Shown one piece after another: positions 52,801-63,164 of a stretch of DNA of 64,000 nucleotides (within the stretch, counting starts at the first letter, position 1; each line of letters begins with the position of its first letter). The notes under the pieces were generated by a model. That model saw only the letters and a list, made by a program, of their open reading frames with translations. It was not told where the DNA came from and did not search any database. Position numbers and translations under genes: made by a program. This stretch comes from Rhynochetos jubatus (taxonomy: Eukaryota > Chordata > Aves > Eurypygiformes > Rhynochetidae): assembly GCA_027574665.1 (NCBI GenBank), contig CM050666.1:5394001-5458000 (forward strand). The letters run 5' to 3'.

Positions 52801-55800
52801 GCCAAGAGTGGGAACAGAAACATGAGCTAATAGAAACGTTGTTAGCTGGGTTCCAGCAGAATTTTCTTGGCCTATTTTCGTCTAAGTCAACAACGCAAAC
52901 CCAACGGTAAAGACCACGCTCACTGCATCAGCGCTGTTAATTCCTGAGCGCTGCCAAAATGTCTCAGTGACAATAAAAAGTGTATTGAATTCATACAAAA
53001 CTGCCCAACGCTATTTGAATAGCAGCCCTGGCGTTTCACCTACCATCTTCTGAGCTTCAGCTGTCGCTAGGCCCTCTGCTTTGTCTATCAACGTTCACCC
53101 ATGGCATAAAAGCAGGAGCAGAAAGCCCTGAAACGTGGGGTGGGTTATAACCCCTATTAACTGTGGTCCAGAGGACTTTTGACATTCAAGGCATCAGACA
53201 GTCTGGGGACGCTATGCTGGATGTTTTCGCTTAAATAATCAGTAACAGATCATGACAATATTTACCCTCCCAGTATCAGCATTAGTTTATGGAGCTAACT
53301 TCCTACGGGAGCAAGATAAAACTTCCCAGCTCGTGCTGTTTCAGGATACCTGCAGGCTTGGGAGGGAAAATGGATGGATATACACATGGGCTTCAGGAAA
53401 CACAGATGAAATGATGTTATTTCCCATTTAGAAAAGTCTACCTCTTCAAAGCTTTGTACAAAAGATACATTAATTCATTTCAGAGAAATGATTCATGAAC
53501 TCATTTTCAGAAGTTCCAATTTAAAACACTCAGTAATGTTTTCTGTTGGGCACATTCCTTTTTTTTTTCCCCAATCTTTAAGCACAAGAGAACAAAACAG
53601 AGCATAGAGACACTAATTTATAACCCCATTGATTTCCTATCTGCTATTACTCTTCCCCTTAACATTTTCACCTACACGTTTTCTTCGCCAGCCTTATGCT
53701 ACTTTTTCCCATCTTCTTAATTTTAGGCTTTTCCACATCCGTTACGTTGGCTGCAACTATTTACTTACAGACTGCGACACCATACAGGCACGTTTTGCAC
53801 TGGAAAGACTTCTACAGAATATACAAATTTGGAGTTATAAATGTTTGATAACTCAGGTTCATTAAGAAATAAATTAATTTCTTGTCAAAATTCTACTACA
53901 ACTAGTCTAGATGTGCTTCGGAAAGAGCACGCTCTTCATTTTGATCTGAAACTGGATCCTCCAAGGGTCACAGAACGGGGCTAACAGCAACAGCAGCTCT
54001 TCTAAGTACTAAATAATAGTTAAACAGCAACGGAATGAACAGTAACTGACAATTTACCTTCCTCTGATGCAGACTGTAAGAACTTCTCAGATGTAAAAAT
54101 TTGTTTTTTCTCATCCAGAATCAGCTGCCAGAAACCACTCAGCTTAGACTCTGACAGGAAAAGAAGAGATGTCTGTCAAGGATGTTTCAAAGTAAGCCAG
54201 AACTCCACAGTGTACATAAAATACAGTAGAATTCTGTCTCCCAAAATCACTCAAATTATTTCTCGCTTTACTTGTCTGCAGTTATAAAACCTCTCATCTC
54301 TCTCACTGGGAACTGTGAGCATGCCCGAAAAACACCCGCTGACAAAAGGACATTACACTTGCGGAATGTAAAGTCTGTGTCACCTCACTCTTTCACAGCG
54401 CAACCTTTCCTGAAAGGGAAGGAGGGAGCTGGTGTGTCGCTTCTGACAGACAGAACACACCTGGATTTTATATCCTGGCAGATGGATGAATTCAGCCAGT
54501 TCTTGTAATATCCTCTAATGGACGACAGAATTCCAGTCCCCATGTTTCCAAAGATGTTTTGTAAAAACACTACGCAAATAAGCAGCAAGTAATACTTTTA
54601 GTGCATCAGTCAAGTGCTAGCAGGGTGTGGGTGGACAGCTTCTGTCAGAACATAGAGGAATACTGCCCTGAGTGAATGGAACCTGTAACTTGCAAAGCCA
54701 TGAAGAGCAAGAATTCTTCACGGACAGAAGAGAGAGATGGGAATAAATCCTTCCCTGGTTTACACAAGGGCAGCGATTCCCTGTGCAGAGGCAATACACA
54801 GATTAAGGAGCAGTACCTCATGCACACTGTCCCGAAAAAGCGTTAACCCTCAGAACCTGCTGATATTGAATTCTACTAAACGTTTTGTGACCTTACCAGT
54901 TTGTCCCTCAATTACAGATATCCTGCAGATCAACAAAGCTGCAGCAACTCCTTCAGTTACCATGGGAACCTGAGTACTTTGAGATGCTGCTTTTTCTACT
55001 GTCTGGATCAGCATTGGCAGCAAGTCCATTCCCTGTAATAAGGTGTCGCCTGAGGAGACAGCAAGAGGCAAGTTACAAACCAACATGGTCCTTCACACCA
55101 CAAGGGTGTCAGTGGTGCTTCTGCTGTCATGAGACAAGGAAAGGAACCAGACACGTCCCGGGAAGACTCTGAATCTCCCAGAGTATCTGCCAGTCACCAC
55201 TACGACTGAATTTTAACTGTGAAGATCATAACCACTTCAGTCCCTTCCTCACAGATAAACCAGCTCACTTTAGAGTTTCTGTTCAGGGGACACAAAAGAA
55301 AATGCTAATTCAGTTAAATTAAAGGAACTGGTTCAAAGGACAGGAAGTCTGACTTCAGACTATGTTTCCCTAAGACAGGCAAGCCACGACCATGTGTTCC
55401 AACATTCACCAGTCAAGGAATCCCACTGATCTGCAACCCTCACTTCCACAGAAACTGAGCTAGGCGTTCCTGGTATTTCCCGCAGCAACATCTCACACAC
55501 AATACTGGAAAAGGAAACAGAAGACCTGTGAGTACTTCATGTAGACAATCACAGGTCGTGTTTTAACCATAAATTCTTAAGAGTAAGAATGTCTATATTC
55601 TTTACGTCCCAGTTGGATGCTTCATTGTGTGGGTCAAAGCAACAGTGGCCAGCGTTCCAGTGGTGAGTAAATTGTTTTGGAATATGAATGTCTTGAGCCT
55701 GGATCCCTTGAACAGCTGCAGATATCACACACAAGAAATCCCCCTTGCCTATGGTAAGCAGGAGCAACTTCAGGTTTGCCATACGATGCCTCTGAAAGGA

Positions 55801-58800
55801 CCACCGTCCTGTGACAGCAGCTTTCAGGGTGTTTTTTTCAGCCATATGACAACAAATTCCTGGTAGCTACAACAGAAAAATGCAGAATTGCAATTTCACT
55901 TGTATCCATATGGAGAAAGTGACGGCTAATCCATTGTACCTACACAACACATTGCGTTATTGACCTCTTAAGCAAATGTAGGCCACGATGTCACACTGCA
56001 CTGACAGAACGGGAGACCTCCCATACAGGCAGCAGACAGACCTACCGACCCGTGGGTGAAATGCTGAAGTCAAAGGGGACAGGACCAACAGACGCAAAAG
56101 GATCATCAAAAGTTTAGAATTTCTGAAGATCTTTCAAACACAGTAACTTTAAAATGTTCTGGTATTTTTTTCACGCTTCTGAGAACCAAAGCCACAGACC
56201 AGGATCCCAGCGTACTGGGTACTGTATAAAACAAAAGCATAGTCCCTGAGCTAAAAACCTTACAATTTAAGTCAAAAGACAAAAAGAAAGCAATCAAAAA
56301 CTACTTTGGGGAGATACGAAAAGACAGCATGATGGGCAGCAAAGCTAGTTACACCAGGAGACAAACCATCTTCGGAGGCTTGAAGGGAAAAGAGTTTAAG
56401 GAGAAATACAAAGGACAGATGAAGAGATTATTGCCTTACAAAATCTTTCTTAGTCCACGCAGCTATCTGTTCATACCGGGAAGTACATACAAAAGTTGAT
56501 TCCTCTGCTCTTAAGCCACACCGTTGGCTGCAAAGTTTTACCTTTGAAAGAGGCTAGCATGCACTGCAGGTAGGCATGTCTCACAGCTGAAGTAGAGGTT
56601 TTAAGGCTGAAGGCTTTCTTTAGCCATTCTACCAGCTTCTTAGGAACTTCCGTGGTGAATCGAACGCACCAAAGAGCCAGGACAGAGACTGCATGAACCA
56701 ACGTGCCTTCGTGGACTAGGGAGTAACACAGAGCTTGTGTCAGTACAGCAAATACATAAAACACAGGAACATAAAACAGACTGCGGGTAACATCAGGAGG
56801 AGGCAGGAGAAGAATGCACGTGCTTCTGAGAGACACGGCACTGTGTCTCCGTGGGGCTGCTCATCAAAACAGCGCAATGGATTTTGTAATACAGCAGGCG
56901 AGAAGCTGTATTTATCCTGAATAACAGGCCATATGAAAACCCCACACGAGACAGAAGCAGCTTAGCAAACCCAGAACAAAGGCAAGAGGTCTCGCCTTCT
57001 TGTTGCAGGAATGGGATGAAGAGCTCAGCCACGGTTCCAGACAGAGCTTGGCTAGAGGATCCAGAAACCACATGGTGACTGAGGCTGCCGATCCCTGCAA
57101 GGACAGAATTCCCTCATTAGTTCCCAGCACTTGCTGAAAAAAAAAAAAAAAACCCAAAATCAAGAACAATGCTTCACATTTCAATCCTTGCATCTCTCTT
57201 GTCACTGCATCTAGATGTCACATCCACCACATACTGACACTGCAGGACCTCTGCCTCCGTTTTTACCCAGAATACTGTCATTTTCTTCCTTGCATAAAAC
57301 ATTTTAGCCTAACAGCCAATTATTTCCTTTGAAGAGAAAGTCAAGAACTGGCAGGTGGTATCCAGCACCTTCTATGACATTAACCAGAGCCAACTTGGAA
57401 TGCCAGGCAGGGAAAATTTCCTCCACCGGAGAAGCAGCTTTCCCCTGGGCTCCTCACCTGAAAGGACACTCATCTTCTGAGCAACAACCGTCAGCTTCCC
57501 TTCTGAGCCTGCCAACAACAAACAAACGGGTGACAGCTGACTTACAGACAGACAACGGCTACGTACTACGTCAGTAATCGTCTCAAAAATACAAAAGCTT
57601 GCCCCATTCCCCCTGATCCAGGTGGAGCCACCCCTACCTCACAGGCAGCTAAAGCCGACAGAAAATACAATATGCAAAACTCCCTGAAGCCGGGAAACCT
57701 TTACTCATCTCCACTGCTATTCCTGCAATCTACTCACCCCCTAAGATGGCAAAAAGGTGTCTGCCCAGCGACTCCACAGCTGAAGGATCACTACACTGTC
57801 GAGCCAAGTTCTTCAATGCCACAACGGCTTCATCCATCAGCTGCACGCTGTTGGACTTCAGATGACCTAGAAAATAATGCCCAGGCTGAGAGCTCCCTAC
57901 GACAAACTGCATAAAATCAGCCACACAAGGACATATCTTGACACGTGGTTTGATGCATCTTCTGGAACCGTCACGTGAACCATACCAGTTCCAAGCCAAT
58001 GTATCATCCTCCCACCCACATAAAACAACCTCTACACCAGTAATCATGCTGTTAGAGGTACTGCCAGGAATTGGAAGGAAGCTTTCTTCTGAATTCATCA
58101 TTCCCTCCAGGAGCCAGAGTACTCACTGGCCAGTCCTTTCATGATGTCTAGAGCATATTGGCTGAGATCCAGGTTCACAGATACGAGCAAGCAAGAGATT
58201 GCTGAAGAGAGAAGAGATAATGGCGTATTACATTTTGTTAAGTAACTGGTTTTAGCATTTTAATACACCCTTCCCCACAGTTCACATCTAAGAGCAGACA
58301 GGGTCAGTGAGGAGTAAGAAGAAAAAACACTGAAATTGATTCCTAATGAACAGATACATTCAGGATTATTCTTAGCACTCAGCTGTGAAATCCTGTCCTC
58401 AGTGCAAACAGTAGCTGTCACATACCCAGACACTTGAGATTGCACCACAAATGTTTCCTCTCCACATCCAACCCTTAGATGTCACAGGGTCCTGCCGCCT
58501 GCCCTCACAGGACCAAAAGCATAGTCCAGAGAGACACACTCCCCCCACAACTCCAGGCCTCTAAGGAACAGACAGGGCAGTGCAGAGATAAGACTCACTT
58601 TCAATTACGTTCTCAGGACTCCGTAGCAGCGATTTCTGCAGCGTTGGCAAAACTAAGTCCTTGAATTCAGCGTGAGACAGGTACCGCAGCAGTGGGGAAC
58701 AGCTGTCCTGCAAAGGGAACGAGCTGCTCAGCACAGCAGTGGACACTGCACGCAGGACAAAAGCACAAACAGCCCTGTAACAGGATGTCTCACCAGCACG

Positions 58801-61800
58801 TGCTTCTGAGGCTTTGTCTTGCTCATAAGGATGGTCTTCAAGTAGAAATCCAGCAGAGCACTCTAAGCAAGGAGAAACACCAAATTACAGCCGCATCACA
58901 ACCTACTCCCAGCTCCCCACACACCAGAAGCAAGCCAGCCTTGACAGCCCACCTCACTCCCCTCTGGAAGGCAGCCCTGCCCACTGAGCAGAAGCTGTGC
59001 TTCCACCCTCACCCAGGAGAGTCAAGCAGAGATCAGCGCTCTCTGCTCTACCCTCAGCCCAGCACTCAAAACACACCGCGCGCTAAACACCGCCTTCCGT
59101 TCCTACAGCGGCGCAGGAGGCAGAAAGCTGGAGCGTTGCCCATCTGCGTAAATACAGGGGCCACAGCAAAAAGCCCCCTGTCAGGCACCCCCGCCGCAAA
59201 CCTATCCCAGCTGTTTTACCCAGAAGTGCAACACTACTGAAGTGGCAGATAACGAAACCAGGGCAGATGCAAAGAACCACCCTCACTGAGACATCTGTCC
59301 ACCCCCTTCTCGGCGATGAGAAGTGACGCTGCTTATTGCCAAAAACCCACTAGTACGGCAGATTTTTACCTTGTGGCGTTTAATAACATCAGTCTCTTTC
59401 TGGACGGTGCAAAACTGCACCACAAGCCCCAGCATTGCAGCGTAACTCTGGTTTGGTTCAAGACCAAGAATGACAGTGAGGTACTGATCCACCAGATCTT
59501 GGTTCTGCAAGGGAAAGGAGAGAGATACGTTAACAAAACCGAGCCTACAACAGCTACTGAATGTGGTCACGCATGGTATACATCACCTCTTTCCACAGCC
59601 TGTTCAACTTCTTCATGGCCCCATCCACTGCCTGCTTGTGAGAACCTCCCAGGACTTCCAAAAGGAGCAAACACTGAACCTCCACCTGCCAAGGGAAACA
59701 GCCAAGAAAACCTTCATGCACCTGCTTCTCAGAGAGCTCCTCTCAAACGAGACGTGTCAGATGCCAGCGATTAGCTGAGTCTGCTTAGGAAAAAAGTCCT
59801 TAGGTCCTAAGTTCTTCCAGCAAGCTGCCGTTGTTTCCATCCCACATGCGTCACTCTGCAGAACCAGGCGTAACGGGTTTGGAAACTCTGGCTTTGGAAA
59901 CCGCAATCTGTATCAGAACACATCTCTTCTCAGAACGGGTTCCAGCTATATTGCCAGGTGCCAGGAGCACGGTCGCAGGTTCAGGTTGTTAAAGTAGGTG
60001 AAAAGAAAGCAAAACGCTACTTGACGCCGTATGACAGAGTATCGCATGCAGCTGCTTCAGGGGAAGCACGAGGAATTCACGCCGTGCTGCAGACTGCGCC
60101 TTGGAGGCACCACCACCTAGTCCAGAAACGCTGCCATAAAGCACGGAACGCAGAGCGACACTGCCCTGCTCTCGTGCTTCATACACCCCCTGCTTCCTCC
60201 AGCGGAATATGAGGGATCAAAATACACCAGAAAGCAAAAAGGATTGTCATGGAAACCTGGATTTTATCATAAATTATCAGTTATGTTCAGAATTATCTGC
60301 AATTTCCGCAACTTAAAGACATCAGAAATATCTACGTCCTCATCTCCAAAGGGGTACTGCTGCAAACCAAGAACCACCTACCAGTTTTTTCCATGTTTCT
60401 CCCTGTCTCTTCTCAGGTGTTGGAAAGACTGTGCGTACAAGCAGGCACGTCCAGGAGAGCGCCAGCAGAGCTGCAGATCCACTGCTCTTACTGTCGTACA
60501 GACAAGAGAGGGAGGTAAATCTCCAGCATGGAACTTACACCCACTAGTCATCCTCGCCCGAGTCAGAACACCCCCCTGTAAGGGAGGCAATTTCATCACA
60601 GAAAAACACAGCTGAAGTCTTTGCTTTTAAAGGAAATAATCAGCTCTCAGGAGCTTTGTGTTTCAGCTCCCGTTTAACACTCAGGACTTGTGAATGGCAC
60701 AAAAGAGGCTAAATCTCGCCTGCTGGGAATGAAAAACCTTAGCAGAAGACAGACCATTTTGGGATCTTCCCCGCAGCATTACAGAAATGAGAGTTAAATA
60801 CTTTGCCAACTGCAAGTGCCCAAAAAGTGACTCAAGATTTCTCATCTGCTGCTCATCTTTACTGTCAGAGCTTCCCAGCCTTCGACTGCCAATTCGTTTC
60901 TCAGCTTACATTCCCTCCTGGCACACCACGCAGTCCTGGTTTCTGCTCACTCCCACCTCCTCCCTCCGCTTCAGGTAACGGACCCCACCTCGCAGCTCCC
61001 TGAGGATCCACACCCCAGTCTGATCCTCGCCTCAAGGTGAAAGAACGTAGCAAGCGTCCTTGCGCACGAGGCCAGCCACCGAGATGAAGGGGCAATACTG
61101 TGCCGCCGCAAGCCTTTAAACCCAGATCAGCTACGCTCCTGAAAGCTGCATTCCTGCTGAGCCATGGAGGCACCGCAGGACGGCACCCTGTGCCTGCAGC
61201 AGCTGAGCAATACCTTAAGTCACCTTTTGGAACCACCGGTGTCCCCAGATGCTCCCACAATACAACAGCAGCACCTTCCTCAGCTCAGCTTCATTATCTC
61301 CCTGTCTTTAACAAGGTCTTGAATTCCACCCGCCAGATGGGCAAGGAAATCCCCTTTCCTAATTGTTTTGGAGACTATTTCTTGGTAAAAGAGTTTGTTC
61401 CTATCTCTGCAGACGCCAAGGTTAACAAAGGCAAAGCCATACCTCAGCCCCAACCCACCAGCAGTAACACCAGGACAGTCCTTGTGCTCTCCCAGAGGAC
61501 ACGCAGGAGGTAAGAGAAGCACACCCGCATGGTCACGCACAGCTTTGTCTCTAAACGTTTCCAACACCTCTGCCAAGCAGCAACACAAGAATCGTTCTGA
61601 ACCCAAGAGCGACTGCCAGAAACTCAGAACTGCTGCCCCACAGAGCAACTCATCCCGCACCTGGGAACTCCGGCCTTGCCGCTGATCCCTGAAGACTGAA
61701 GTGACTGCAGAAGGTTTTTCGCTGTTGCGTCCGGCTGGGATTCTGCGAGCTGCTGAAGAGCCAGCTGCAGGGCTCTGCGGGATGCTGCATCGCTGGAACG

Positions 61801-63164
61801 GAAAACATACCTCCGTGAACATCACAGATCCTGCCAACAGTACACATCTTACTGCCCTGCACCACGCAAAGGACTCTGCTTTCTCCTTTCGGCAGCTGAG
61901 CTAATCCTTATCTTATCCCTGCTGTTCCAAGAAGTGGAGGTTCTGGCAGAAAGTTCCACTCCCTTCCTCAGCCCACAGTAGCTATGTCGAGGCTCTCCGG
62001 CAGGTTGCAGAAGAAAACGCAGGATCTGAATGGCTCTACAACTGCCCACAGGTGAATCCAACCTGAACGCGTCTAAAGACTCCTCAGTCTTGTTTTACAG
62101 GGACACGGACTTTCATTCTGGCAAACCGAACCGCAGCATGAAAGCTTTAGTTTCAAAATCAAAGGTGACCCACAAGGTAAGTGCTGTAAAACTTCTTAAT
62201 GGCAAGCCTCACTTGAGAGCTAAGCACTAGACAGCACCCTTCAGCAGCACCCCCACCTGCGACACTGCGTGCTAACATTTCCAGGTGCTCCGTACCTGAT
62301 TAACTAACGAACACGTAAGACCTGACAGGTTAAATAATGCAGCATTGCCACAGCAATTTACTCACCGGTACCGATGCAGAGTAAGGCAGAAGAGTTTGCA
62401 GAGGCCCTTCACTGCACCCTCTGGAAGACCTGTGACAGAAAGTGTGGCAAAATATTCCTTCCTAAATTGATGAGCTCGTAATCTTTAACACGTGACTCAC
62501 TTCACAACTGAAATCAGTGCTCACGTCTGTGAAACTGCTTGCAAGGATGACAGTACAAGTTCTCTCTTTTTATACATTTCATGTGAATTTTTAAAAACGA
62601 TGGCAAAACTGGAGCACGTGCTATTACACATCCTCCTTCAGAAAATGAGAGAAATGAAACCCAGTTTTTAAAATTTGTTCCAACAGGTTTATTAGGACTG
62701 TCTAATATCTTCCATACTCCCCCTCTCCACATATACACACATATATATGTGTGCGTGTATCTGAGCATTCCAGGAGCAATCGCAAAACCAAGCCAAGAAT
62801 CAGGAGAGAAACAAGCAACCGACACACCACCAAGCACGCGTGATGCTACAGCTACGGACTGGAAAAGCACACGTGCTAGTAACCGGAGGTGTGCGTTACC
62901 TACAAAACCCACGCGTAGAACTAACGCTGCGAGAAAGCGCAGAACGCTGCCACCCCCCTCCCTCAGCAAACCACCCCTCCAGTGTCACACAGCCTCCCAA
63001 ACAAAACACTGCAACACCCCTCTCCACCCTGGTGATCGCATCAGCGCCCCAAAGCTTTTACCTTTCCCAGAAATGCATTTTCCCAGCTCACTGAGGATCT
63101 CTCGCCGCTCCTTCACGCTGGCTGTGGTCACTTTCACTGCAAACCGCTTCAGCGTATCGGAAAT
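23546..63164 (-). CDS. GCN1: GCN1, eIF2alpha kinase activator GCN1 (exons 2-58; first exon outside window)
   Basis: Large HEAT-repeat scaffold that binds translating and collided ribosomes and, with ABCF-family partners (Gcn20 in yeast), activates the kinase GCN2 (EIF2AK4) when amino acids run short. I traced 57 exons by splice sites and by similarity to vertebrate GCN1. All joins keep frame: 7995 nt, 2664 residues and TGA at 23546-23548. The usual length is about 2671, so only the first 6-7 residues (exon 1, beyond 64000) are absent. Domain order: N-terminal HEAT arrays; a charged coiled-coil-like stretch near residues 800-860; the EF3-like HEAT region (about 1330-1640 by yeast numbering); and the GCN2 RWD-binding region (about 2050-2430). 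Two introns have GC-AG borders. There are no in-frame stops. Exon coordinates are in the segment entries. Confidence 0.96.
26879..27140. mobile_element. Inverted pair of avian LTR fragments in GCN1 intron 54
   Basis: The + strand from about 26886 reads ttggctgggacagggtacat, then tttcctcacagtagtaagtg, gaggctgtgtttc, ctgctgagaagaatactgac and gcaatgcttac. I know this order from a widespread avian LTR (ERVL-like; I cannot give its exact name). From about 27140 back to 27030 the minus strand reads the same blocks again, including cctcacagtagctagtgtga and gccgtgttttggatttgtgc. The two copies therefore face each other. A second partial gaggctgtgctttggatt sits at the inner end. No coding sequence remains. 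Confidence 0.7.
29460..34504 (-). CDS. GCN1: GCN1 exons 45-52 (GCN2-binding region)
   Basis: Exons: 34340-34504, 33770-33931, 33227-33319, 32850-32993, 31443-31712, 31059-31172, 30251-30481 and 29460-29653. Landmarks are [20 protein letters not shown] (45), [20 protein letters not shown] (46), [13 protein letters not shown] (47), [16 protein letters not shown] (48), [20 protein letters not shown] (49), [18 protein letters not shown] (50), [14 protein letters not shown] (51) and [17 protein letters not shown] (52). By yeast Gcn1 numbering this includes the RWD-binding domain that recruits GCN2. Exon 48 ends TTG|GCAAGT, a GC donor; its intron (31713-32849) holds a CR1 tail. Intron 50 holds a 56-bp tandem duplication. 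Other borders are GT-AG. Confidence 0.94.
30857..30968. repeat. 56-bp tandem duplication in GCN1 intron 50
   Basis: Two head-to-tail copies, 30857-30912 and 30913-30968, each running from cagtaacctac through ggaaagaaccaagtcactg. They differ at only about two internal bases (agtct/agtgt, caggt/caagt), so the event is recent or homogenised. Confidence 0.92.
31825..32035 (+). mobile_element. CR1 LINE 3' fragment in GCN1 intron 48
   Basis: The + strand shows the CR1 tail: aaggaattcttcccagagag, ggacaggttgcccagagaag, tgccccatccctgggagtgt, ccaaggccaggctggatgag, tggagcaacctgg, aggtcccttccaaccc and a terminal gtgattctacg. It is 5'-truncated, relatively well preserved and antisense to GCN1. Confidence 0.92.
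34838..39575 (-). CDS. GCN1: GCN1 exons 35-44 (EF3-like region and after)
   Basis: Exons: 39454-39575, 39036-39150, 38397-38576, 37845-38065, 37169-37237, 36886-37024, 36578-36774, 36098-36240, 35211-35328 and 34838-35053. Landmarks are [20 protein letters not shown] (35), [17 protein letters not shown] (36), [15 protein letters not shown] (37), [20 protein letters not shown] (38), LLDPVPE (39), [18 protein letters not shown] (40), [20 protein letters not shown] (41), [19 protein letters not shown] (42), [15 protein letters not shown] (43) and [20 protein letters not shown] (44). This is the most conserved stretch, nearly unchanged from human over long runs, as expected of the ribosome-contacting EF3-like repeats. 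All borders are GT-AG. Confidence 0.95.
40218..45576 (-). CDS. GCN1: GCN1 exons 26-34 (start of EF3-like region)
   Basis: Exons: 45395-45576, 45063-45143, 44420-44563, 43586-43713, 43214-43403, 42723-42793, 41789-41954, 40644-40838 and 40218-40464. Landmarks are [16 protein letters not shown] (26), [13 protein letters not shown] (27), [20 protein letters not shown] (28), [14 protein letters not shown] (29), [19 protein letters not shown] (30), [19 protein letters not shown] (31), [20 protein letters not shown] (32), [17 protein letters not shown] (33) and [20 protein letters not shown] (34). Similarity to human rises sharply from exon 32. All borders are GT-AG. The introns here, including 40839-41788, 41955-42722 and 43714-44419, show no further features. 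Confidence 0.94.
45905..45982 (+). mobile_element. CR1 LINE 3' end in GCN1 intron 25
   Basis: The last 70 or so bases of CR1 on the + strand: aatggttggacttgaccatc, tcaggggtttttcccaccct, then the diagnostic end gactctatgattct. Confidence 0.8.
46964..47132 (+). other. Unidentified exon-like open segment, antisense in GCN1 intron 25
   Basis: The + strand shows long pyrimidine runs (T15 at 46887-46901, T10 at 46931-46940), then TTTTTAG|GCTTAAG, 56 open codons, and AATGAG|GTATGG. The translated piece is rich in charged and aromatic residues (for example [12 protein letters not shown] and YHPHYNE) and does not look low in complexity. I recognise no family. A second piece, 47295-47360, follows a TTGCAG and encodes 21 residues ([14 protein letters not shown]...), but it does not join in frame. 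It could be a remnant of a mobile element or retrocopy, or chance. Confidence 0.25.
48119..48182 (-). mobile_element. CR1 LINE 3' end (minus orientation)
   Basis: The + strand reads tcacagattcacagagtggt, agggtttggaagggacctct and agagatcatctagttt, the reverse complement of the CR1 3' end. Confidence 0.88.
48436..52626 (-). CDS. GCN1: GCN1 exons 17-25 (includes charged coiled-coil-like region)
   Basis: Exons: 52551-52626, 52223-52382, 51103-51292, 50865-50989, 50374-50552, 50109-50202, 49453-49566, 49061-49259 and 48436-48591. Landmarks are [13 protein letters not shown] (17), [20 protein letters not shown] (18), [16 protein letters not shown] (19), [17 protein letters not shown] (20), [20 protein letters not shown] (21), [20 protein letters not shown] (22), [20 protein letters not shown] (23), [16 protein letters not shown] (24) and [19 protein letters not shown] (25). 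Exons 22-23 are rich in Lys and Glu, the predicted coiled coil. Exon 19 is the most diverged part relative to my memory of human. All borders are GT-AG. Confidence 0.93.
52627..54057 (-). other. GCN1: GCN1 intron 16 (1.4 kb)
   Basis: GT-AG intron between the exons ending SASEE and starting AMCTVLQL. Open frames are short, and no repeat or RNA gene was recognised. Confidence 0.85.
54058..58707 (-). CDS. GCN1: GCN1 exons 9-16
   Basis: Exons: 58599-58707, 58127-58201, 57738-57866, 57458-57508, 56996-57094, 56542-56715, 54897-55049 and 54058-54150. Landmarks are [20 protein letters not shown] (9), [15 protein letters not shown] (10), [20 protein letters not shown] (11), [13 protein letters not shown] (12), [12 protein letters not shown] region (13), [19 protein letters not shown] (14), [16 protein letters not shown] (15) and [13 protein letters not shown] (16). 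Exon 13 ends AAG|GCGAGA, a GC donor. All other borders are GT-AG. Introns 14 (55050-56541) and 15 (54151-54896) show nothing further. Confidence 0.93.
58794..63164 (-). CDS. GCN1: GCN1 exons 2-8 (N-terminal HEAT region)
   Basis: Exons: 63062-63164, 62366-62429, 61661-61792, 60382-60490, 59587-59685, 59370-59504 and 58794-58862. Landmarks are [18 protein letters not shown] (exon 2), [20 protein letters not shown] (3), DAASRRALQ (4), [12 protein letters not shown] (5), [17 protein letters not shown] (6), [18 protein letters not shown] (7) and [15 protein letters not shown] (8). All borders are GT-AG. This covers residues about 7-243. The intervening introns (62430-63061, 61793-62365, 60491-61660, 59686-60381) hold nothing recognised except a TA/TG microsatellite near 62731-62760. 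Confidence 0.93.
62731..62760. repeat. TA/TG dinucleotide microsatellite
   Basis: Alternating atatacacac, atatatatgt, gtgcgtgtat, partly self-complementary, in GCN1 intron 2. Confidence 0.75.

Noticed and set aside
58692-59240. 182-codon + strand frame, the longest on that strand in this part
   Set aside because: It runs antisense across GCN1 exons 8 and 9 and the adjoining introns, shows no family resemblance and is a shadow frame.
61413-61509. Possible + strand exon with a good acceptor (TCTCTGCAG) and donor (GAG|GTAAGAG) in GCN1 intron 4
   Set aside because: Isolated splice-like pairs of this quality arise by chance in tens of kilobases, the peptide resembles nothing, and there is no partner exon.
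61280-61837. 185-codon minus-strand frame spanning GCN1 exon 4
   Set aside because: Only its middle overlaps exon 4, and in the wrong frame. The true exon is 61661-61792, supported by splice sites and similarity.
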